Shown here piece after piece: positions 7,500 through 11,100 of a stretch of 11,100 nt of DNA. The notes beneath the pieces are model-generated. The model made no database searches, had not been told where the DNA came from, and saw only the letters and a list, made by a program, of their open reading frames with translations. The position numbers and the translations under genes are program-made. The stretch is from contig NRSV01000190.1 in assembly GCA_002286855.1 (NCBI GenBank), positions 838-11,937 of the forward strand, given 5' to 3'. Each line of letters opens with the position of its first letter. Within the stretch, counting starts at the first letter, position 1. Origin of the DNA: Bipolaris cookei (lineage: Eukaryota > Ascomycota > Dothideomycetes > Pleosporales > Pleosporaceae).

Positions 7500-7508
7500 A
7501 CGCAACGT
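7500..7508 (-). other. Putative self-priming primer-binding site (element B)
   Basis: Two bases inside the 5' LTR the minus strand reads ACGTTGCGT. It does not begin TGG, the usual start of a tRNA-primed site. Instead it is the exact reverse complement of ACGCAACGT at 7595-7603 in the LTR. This is the arrangement of self-primed Tf1/sushi-group elements, where the 5' end of the mRNA folds back to prime minus-strand synthesis. Nine paired bases is slightly shorter than in Tf1 (11). Confidence 0.62.
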
Positions 7509-7594
7509 AATGTCACAAGATGCTAGGAGCACGAATCCAAAAGCTTTGGGAAGCGTTGGTGAATTGCTACGTACACTATCTGTGAAGACTCAAG

Positions 7595-7603
7595 ACGTTG
7601 CGT
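7595..7603 (-). promoter_or_regulatory. Predicted R start / self-primer in LTR B
   Basis: The minus strand reads ACGCAACGT, complementary to the primer-binding site at 7500-7508. If it primes, it must lie at the mRNA 5' end, so the transcription start is predicted at or within a few bases of 7603-7606. The TATA run 31 bases upstream independently fits that position. Confidence 0.55.
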
Positions 7604-7633
7604 AAGGAATCAGAACAGAAATTCGTCAACAGA

Positions 7634-7641
7634 ATATATAT
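7634..7641 (-). promoter_or_regulatory. TATA box of LTR B
   Basis: The minus strand reads GATATATATTC around here. Its inner edge is ~31 bases upstream of the predicted start at 7603, standard spacing for a TATA promoter. The one difference between the two LTRs is a TA unit in this run. Confidence 0.6.
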
Positions 7642-7735
7642 CATGGGTGGCTAGCGTACGTGTAGTACCTCGGTAGCACTCAGCCAATCAGCAGCAGAAT
7701 CCAGGTGTTATGGCAACCCGGTGGTTACCGTGACA

Positions 7736-7839
7736 GTCGCTAATAAAGGGATTAACTTCTACTTCTAGATCTTTTCTAATATAGAAGAGAATTCTGCCTT
7801 CTAGTTGAGTTAGAAAACCCTTATGTTGTTGATGCATAG
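7736..7839 (-). pseudogene. Probable upstream piece of the interrupted LINE ORF
   Basis: The minus-strand frame directly abutting LTR B is open and reads GFLTQLEGRILFYIRK ... EVEVNPFISD. The LTQL..G.I segment resembles the conserved (L)LTQLRTGKIG-type stretch that precedes the Cys-rich tail of Tad-like LINE ORF2. Its last codon (GAC, 7738-7736) joins in phase to the first LINE codon on the other side of element B (ATA, 2213-2211). A (GATT)n run bounds the fragment on the right, so it would be a 5'-truncated LINE. Short and partly inferential. Confidence 0.5.
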
Positions 7840-7860
7840 TGATTGATTGATTGATTGATT
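7840..7860. repeat. (TGAT)5 microsatellite
   Basis: Five TGAT units followed by TT, at the junction between the LINE piece and element C. It may mark a breakpoint or a 5'-truncated LINE end. Confidence 0.9.
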
Positions 7861-7941
7861 TTATCCTACTCGGTTTCAGCCGTGATCTCCACAGCTATGC
7901 CCGGATGACTGGCATGGCAGACAGCCGACGCGATGCGGACG

Positions 7942-8330
7942 TTACTGTAGGAATGCCACTGGACACCATTTTCCATCAGCCTGTTTTTGTGAAAGAACCC
8001 CAGCCACAACGCCATCGGAAGCGTCAGTCTCCACCTTTGTCTCATACTCTGGGTGGTAGTGATATAAGGTGGGAATTTCCAGCAATGCTGCTTTTAACCT
8101 CGCAAAGGCTTGGTCGCAGTCCGTATCCCATACAAAAGGTCTTGAAGGGCTTTGGAGTGCTAGAAGAGGTTTAGCAATTCGCGAGTATTCTGGAACGAAT
8201 TGTCGGTAGAATCCTGTGAAACCTAGGAACGACTTCACCCCAGTAACAGTGGTGGGACGGTCCCAAGTCCGGAGGGCCTCAACTTTCTCAGGATCTACTT
8301 CCAGTCCTTGGTCAGTCAGGATGTATCAGT
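7942..8330 (-). pseudogene. RT C-terminus and RNase H start (element C)
   Basis: An intact stretch reads LTDQGLEVDPEKVEALRTW, then VKSFLGFTGFYRQF (RT connection), FVWDTDCDQAF and ETDASDGVVAGVLSQ. The last contains the first catalytic Asp of RNase H, followed by GKWCPVAF. One extra base after VAF shifts the frame and produces a stop, and the usual YSKTM.. continuation and remaining RNase H are not recognisable in 7863-7941. Clear gypsy identity, certainly non-functional. Confidence 0.85.
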
Positions 8331-9071
8331 ACTTGGATCCGAGTGACTGGAATTTCCTTCTTCTTGATTGTCGACTTGGATCCTGCTTGCCTAAAGTCTT
8401 TCAGTATCCTTTGGTACGTGGAGGGGGTGTGTTTCCGCCTCGGATTCGGCATAGAAATTAAAGGGATGGTTCGTCCAGATAGGCAATTGGCACAAGTTGT
8501 CCAAAGTAAATCAATCACCACTCGTCTGTTTCGGTTGATACGTGGCAGGCACATTGCAAGTCCAACAGGCCACTTGCTTGTATGTCCCGTAGGCGGCGTA
8601 CGGCAGTAGTGTTCTTTGTCAGTCCTCGGGATCTTGGGTTGAAAGGGCCGCGCGTATTCTAGGGCTTCGGTACAAAAATCTCTTGGCCTTGTGGGTACAG
8701 AGACTAAGAAGTTCGTCAAAATACGCGGGAATAGAATACGAATCCTTTCACGCGTGGATGGCATTGAGCTTGCGATAGTCAACACAAATTCGTAAGTCTC
8801 CGTTCGGTTTCCGAACACAAAGAACCGGGGAAGCGAAAGGGCAGTTGCTAGGATCGATATGTCCTTTCTTGAGGTTTTCCAAAACGAACGTCTTAGTAGC
8901 TGCGAGTTCTTCAGTACCCTGCTTGTATAGAGGACTGAATTGATTTGGGAGAGGTTCAGTGAGAATGATCTTATGGTCAAAGGGACGGTTTGGTGGCAGT
9001 TGGATTTGCAAGCGGCTTGGCTGAACGTCGTACGACTTTAGGTAGACGGATGGGGTCGATCTTCGAATCAA
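8331..9071 (-). pseudogene. Reverse transcriptase, fragmented by frameshifts (element C)
   Basis: The first part is well preserved: LPPNRPFDHKI, FSPLYKQGTEELA, GHIDPSNCPFASPVL, VRKPNGDLRICVDYRKLNAI. After about 8750 the RT can be followed only by jumping between all three frames: KDSYSIPAYFDELL, then AYGTYKQ ... NVPATYQ, then AYLDE at the YxDD site, then LKDFRQAG ... IKKKEIPVTRIQ. The catalytic YLDD reads YLDE. Stops occur between the pieces. A 222-codon open frame across 8312-8980 is mostly off-frame and is not a real gene. Damage is concentrated in the palm domain. Confidence 0.82.
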
Positions 9072-9264
9072 ATTTAGCGTTTTCCGGGATTCGGTTGGGA
9101 CTCTACGCGTTTTCCAATTGCGGATCTTCGTAGTAACTCGTCGTAAGAACTCGTTCTCTTTAACGTTTTCATGTTAATGGAAAGCATTTTGAACACGTCG
9201 CGGGAAAATCGACAATACCCCCTCTAGCACCTCAACGAGAGGGCTGCACACGTTAGAGGTGGCG
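9072..9264 (-). other. Degenerate protease-RT linker of element C
   Basis: About 190 bases have stops in every minus-strand frame. Their position corresponds to the charged protease-RT linker. No motif is recognisable and no other feature is seen. Confidence 0.45.
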
Positions 9265-9891
9265 TTAATCGATTTCCCACGACGTGTTACCCCTATATCC
9301 GATAGAAAATTGACGAGTTTCGATGAAAAAATTCAGCTTAAAAGTTGGTGTGTGTGTGGTCGGGCTGTTTCTTCTTCGACATTCGTCCTTTTCCCAAAGG
9401 GCGTCTCGTCGCCGGATATCTTGTTCCACGTCGGCGTCGCAGGAAGATTGTTTTAACTGCATTAGGATGGGAGGAGCAGGGTCGTAAGTAGCAGGATAGT
9501 TGGCTGGCCATACGATTCGGTTCCGAACCGTATCTAGCTGGAGTTGAAATCTTCTCAGCCATTTGATGCCAATAATACAATCCTGTGTTCCTAAATCCAT
9601 AATGACAAAGGGGCAGTTGTGAATCTTTCTTCCATCAACACATAAGTGTAATCGGATATACTTGTCTACCCTAGTCTGGACCTGGTCCTGAAATCCTTTG
9701 ACTGTGATCTTAAAGGGCAGTCTTCGGATGGGAACCTGGAGGGAACTAGAAATGGTGCGAGCGATGGCAGAGTTTAAAAAGAGAAAACCTTGGGCTCCGG
9801 TATCCACGAGCGATTGCAAGCGGACACCGTATCCCTTCGAACAAAGAACAGTGGGGGCAAGAAAGTGTCTTCCTCCAAACAAGTTTGACAA
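9265..9891 (-). pseudogene. Pol N-terminal part: aspartic protease (element C)
   Basis: This is an open frame of 208 codons. The active-site motif SLVDTGAQGFLF comes ~30 residues in, and the second hallmark, CIIGIKWLRRF, ~80 residues later, as in gypsy-family proteases that process Gag and Pol. The domain and catalytic Asp look complete. The frame is -1 relative to gag and remains open upstream through the gag overlap (GLGLYKYDLAN), so it was made as Gag-Pol; the first codon here is TTG and is not a real start. No canonical slippery heptamer is apparent near the gag stop. Stranded without promoter or RT, it is scored as part of a dead element. Confidence 0.82.
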
Positions 9892-9941
9892 ATCGATATT
9901 GGCAAGGTCATACTTGTATAAGCCTAGGCCGGAGCGTTTTC

Positions 9942-10846
9942 CTAGGCGTCTAGGTTTTCCGAATGATCGTCTTCCGAGTGGTACTCGATAGCTTCTTGAA
10001 ACTCATCTTGCTCGGCTTCAATTTCCCGTACCCGAGGAACGGGGCAAGCGTTGGTGAAATGCCCAGGTTGACCGCAGTTGTAGCAGTTTCCAGAAGAAGG
10101 CTTTGTTTCTGGCACAGAAGTCTTGGACGGTAACCTGGGTGTACCCGAGGGGGTACGAGGATGTATCGGAGTCGATTCGGGTTTACTCACGAAGCGGGTT
10201 GTCTGAGATTCCTGAATTGGCTTGGTACGGAATCTTGTTGGCTGTGGGTAGGTACTCGTGAAGTTATTTTCCGAATGGGTTCCGAAAGGAGAGTTACGTC
10301 TTTCCCTGTCAAACGCAGTAAGATGTTTAACCATTTCGTCAAAGGAGTCGTCCCAAAGATGTCTGAATCCTAGGTTTGGAAGGCGCAAAGCGGGGGTGAT
10401 TTTCCTCCAAAGGTGAGATGACCACTCCGTCCTCGCTATGGACCCTTTAACAGCCAGGCTAACGAACTTTGACTTGAAATCTGGGAACGTTTCTCTCCGG
10501 TGCATAAGCAGGTTGTGGAAAGCATCTTGGCTCTCCGCTCGCTCGTTGCCAGATATGAAGTATGATTTCAGTAACGAAATCATTTCCTCCGCATTTTTGA
10601 ACCTGTCCTGATCCGAATCGAATAAGTATCTAGGTTCTAGGTATCCCTTCGCGATACCTGTGGTGTGGCCCCATACAAGTGCCATTCTAGCGCGTTCATT
10701 CTCATAGTGATCTGGGTTGATATGGAGCCTGTCCTCAATAGAAGCTTGGCATTGGCGGAAGGTGGGATTTGCTCCATCACTAAGGTTGTCGATGGCGGGG
10801 GTGCGCTCTGTGCGTCTGACACGTTGTGGGCCTGGGGTGGCTGACA
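9942..10846 (-). pseudogene. Gag, N-terminally truncated by telomere repeats (element C)
   Basis: The frame is open from the telomere junction to TAG at 9942-9944. It begins inside the protein (SATPGPQRVRRTERTPAID, NPTFRQCQASIEDRL). It then has the fungal gypsy gag core (LEPRYLFDSDQDRF, NAEEMISLL, FHNLLMHRRETFPDF) and a proline/threonine-rich linker. One CCHC knuckle follows at about 10085-10044 (CYNCGQPGHFTNAC). The true start codon, leader and 5' LTR are missing. Starting at the Met at 10685 would give 247 residues. A different-frame Met at 10822 is not the gag start, because gag-like sequence continues in the main frame past it. About 300 codons survive without damage, but no promoter remains. 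Confidence 0.85.
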
Positions 10847-10903
10847 GGGTTAGGGTTAGGGTTAGGGTTAGGGTTAGGGTTAGGGTTAGGGTTAGGGTTA
10901 GGG
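10847..10903 (+). repeat. Subterminal telomeric array, (TTAGGG)9
   Basis: GGG followed by nine perfect TTAGGG units, G-rich strand pointing toward the right-hand end. It joins element C gag sequence directly (TGACA|GGGTTAGGG) with no intervening DNA. Confidence 0.97.
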
Positions 10904-10996
10904 ATCTTTGCTTTTCTGTTTAGGATAGCTTTAGCTGCTTTTTGGCACCGAATCACCCACTGCTGACTAGGCTTATCTGATAGACTCTGGAGCCTG
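10904..10996. other. 93-bp non-telomeric spacer between two telomeric arrays
   Basis: A unique sequence, TA-containing but of mixed composition, between the two TTAGGG arrays. It has no open frame of note, no match to the LTRs or elements in the window that I can see, and no RNA fold I recognise. Its origin is unknown. Confidence 0.8.
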
Positions 10997-11100
10997 TAGG
11001 GTTAGGGTTAGGGTTAGGGTTAGGGTTAGGGTTAGGGTTAGGGTTAGGGTTAGGGTTAGGGTTAGGGTTAGGGTTAGGGTTAGGGTTAGGGGTTAGGGTT
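10997..11100 (+). repeat. Terminal telomeric array
   Basis: TAGGG, then 14 perfect TTAGGG units, one TTAGGGG variant at 11086-11092, and a further TTAGGG reaching the window edge. Orientation and position fit a true right chromosome end. Telomerase-type TTAGGG repeats are standard in filamentous ascomycetes. Confidence 0.97.

Larger units (their letters stand above)
2214..7735 (-). mobile_element. Chimeric chromovirus element B with both LTRs
   Basis: This 5,522-bp LTR retrotransposon runs on the minus strand: 5' LTR 7735-7511, primer site, gag, protease, start of RT, foreign block (~5435-4228, mostly copia-type gag), RNase H tail, integrase, chromodomain, PPT, 3' LTR 2436-2214. The LTRs are identical except for one TA dinucleotide, implying recent insertion. 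No RT domain is present: coding similarity to gypsy RT stops about ten residues after DHKIEL and resumes near the end of RNase H. The bases flanking the element (2209-2213 TCTAT, 7736-7740 GTCGC) do not form a target-site duplication. It looks like a non-autonomous chimera that keeps Gag, protease and integrase. Confidence 0.85.
7511..7735 (-). repeat. 5' LTR of element B
   Basis: This 225-bp LTR has TGTCAC/GTGACA termini and matches the 3' LTR except for one extra TA. In the element's direction it splits into U3 (7735-7604, with the TATA run) and R-U5 (7603-7511), if transcription starts at the self-primer sequence. The outer flank reads GTCGC, which is not repeated beyond the other LTR. Confidence 0.95.
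7863..10846 (-). mobile_element. Ty3/gypsy element C, truncated at both ends
   Basis: On the minus strand the order is gag with zinc knuckle (10846-9942), protease (-1 frame, ending 9265), RT (from ~9071, broken) and the start of RNase H (to ~7863). There is no LTR, primer site or integrase. The 5' end is cut by telomeric repeats within gag. The 3' end stops just after the RNase H ETDAS segment. The sequence is clearly different from element B throughout. Confidence 0.83.

Noticed and set aside
8312..8980. 222-codon minus-strand open frame in element C
   Set aside because: It passes through RT sequence mostly out of frame. Only its last part (LKDFRQAG...) is in the RT frame; genuine RT pieces lie in the other frames.
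9911..9990. A -1 slippery site at the gag-pol overlap of element C
   Set aside because: GGAAAAC occurs twice nearby, but neither fits X XXY YYZ in the gag phase, and no convincing downstream stem was found.
10637..10822. Met-initiated minus-strand frame as the gag start of C
   Set aside because: The true gag frame, which continues from 10685 up to the telomere with gag-like residues, is a different one.
447..10846. A and C as two halves of one element interrupted by the LINE and B
   Set aside because: The rest of RNase H and the whole integrase core would have to be missing, and the gag/protease of C and the chromodomain type of A look like different gypsy lineages. Not excluded, but not supported.
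10717..10923. Plus-strand frame with a repeating RV/VR tail
   Set aside because: The tail is simply translation of TTAGGG repeats.
1..11100. Telomere-linked helicase, effector gene, tRNA, rRNA or CRISPR array
   Set aside because: Looked for because this is a subtelomere; no helicase motifs, secreted-protein gene, RNA gene or spaced direct-repeat array was found.

Overview
The window looks like the right-hand end of a chromosome from a filamentous ascomycete (Pezizomycotina). The last ~100 bases are TTAGGG repeats with the G-rich strand running outward. Everything inboard is fungal transposable-element DNA: a Fot1/pogo-type transposase, chromodomain-bearing Ty3/gypsy elements (chromoviruses), a Ty1/copia Gag fragment and a Tad-like LINE tail. 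Several in-frame stops are of the CpA>TpA kind expected from repeat-induced point mutation (RIP). No host gene, rRNA, tRNA or CRISPR array is visible. The species cannot be named from this sequence alone.

Layout, left to right; all coding matter is on the minus strand, so element 5' ends face the telomere. (1) 1-446: C-terminal part of a pogo/Fot1 DDE transposase with one in-frame stop. (2) 447-1682: 3' end of chromovirus A (LTR, polypurine tract, integrase tail plus chromodomain). (3) 1683-2213: 3' end of a Tad-like LINE with a (TAA)n tail; its upstream part probably lies at 7736-7839. (4) 2214-7735: chromovirus B, with two nearly identical ~224-bp LTRs, intact gag, a protease in the -1 frame behind a recognisable frameshift signal, and an intact integrase-chromodomain. 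Its reverse transcriptase (RT) and most of its RNase H are replaced by ~1.2 kb of foreign sequence, mostly a copia-type gag in the same orientation. (5) 7863-10846: Ty3/gypsy element C with gag and protease open but RT/RNase H shattered. Its gag reading frame runs straight into telomere repeats. (6) 10847-11100: a 9-unit telomeric array, a 93-bp non-telomeric spacer, then the terminal array.

How the parts work together: B keeps the cis elements needed for mobility (LTR promoter with TATA box, a self-priming type primer site, PPT) plus Gag, protease and integrase, but no RT. If it moved recently, as the LTR identity suggests, another element must have supplied RT. The order of events reads as pogo element, then A, then the LINE, then B, with a break inside C capped by telomere repeats. 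The relation of C to A is unresolved.

The most interesting points are the gypsy/copia chimera, the combined TATA/self-primer geometry, the slippery-site-plus-hairpin at the gag-pol overlap, and the telomere joined directly to a retrotransposon gag frame.
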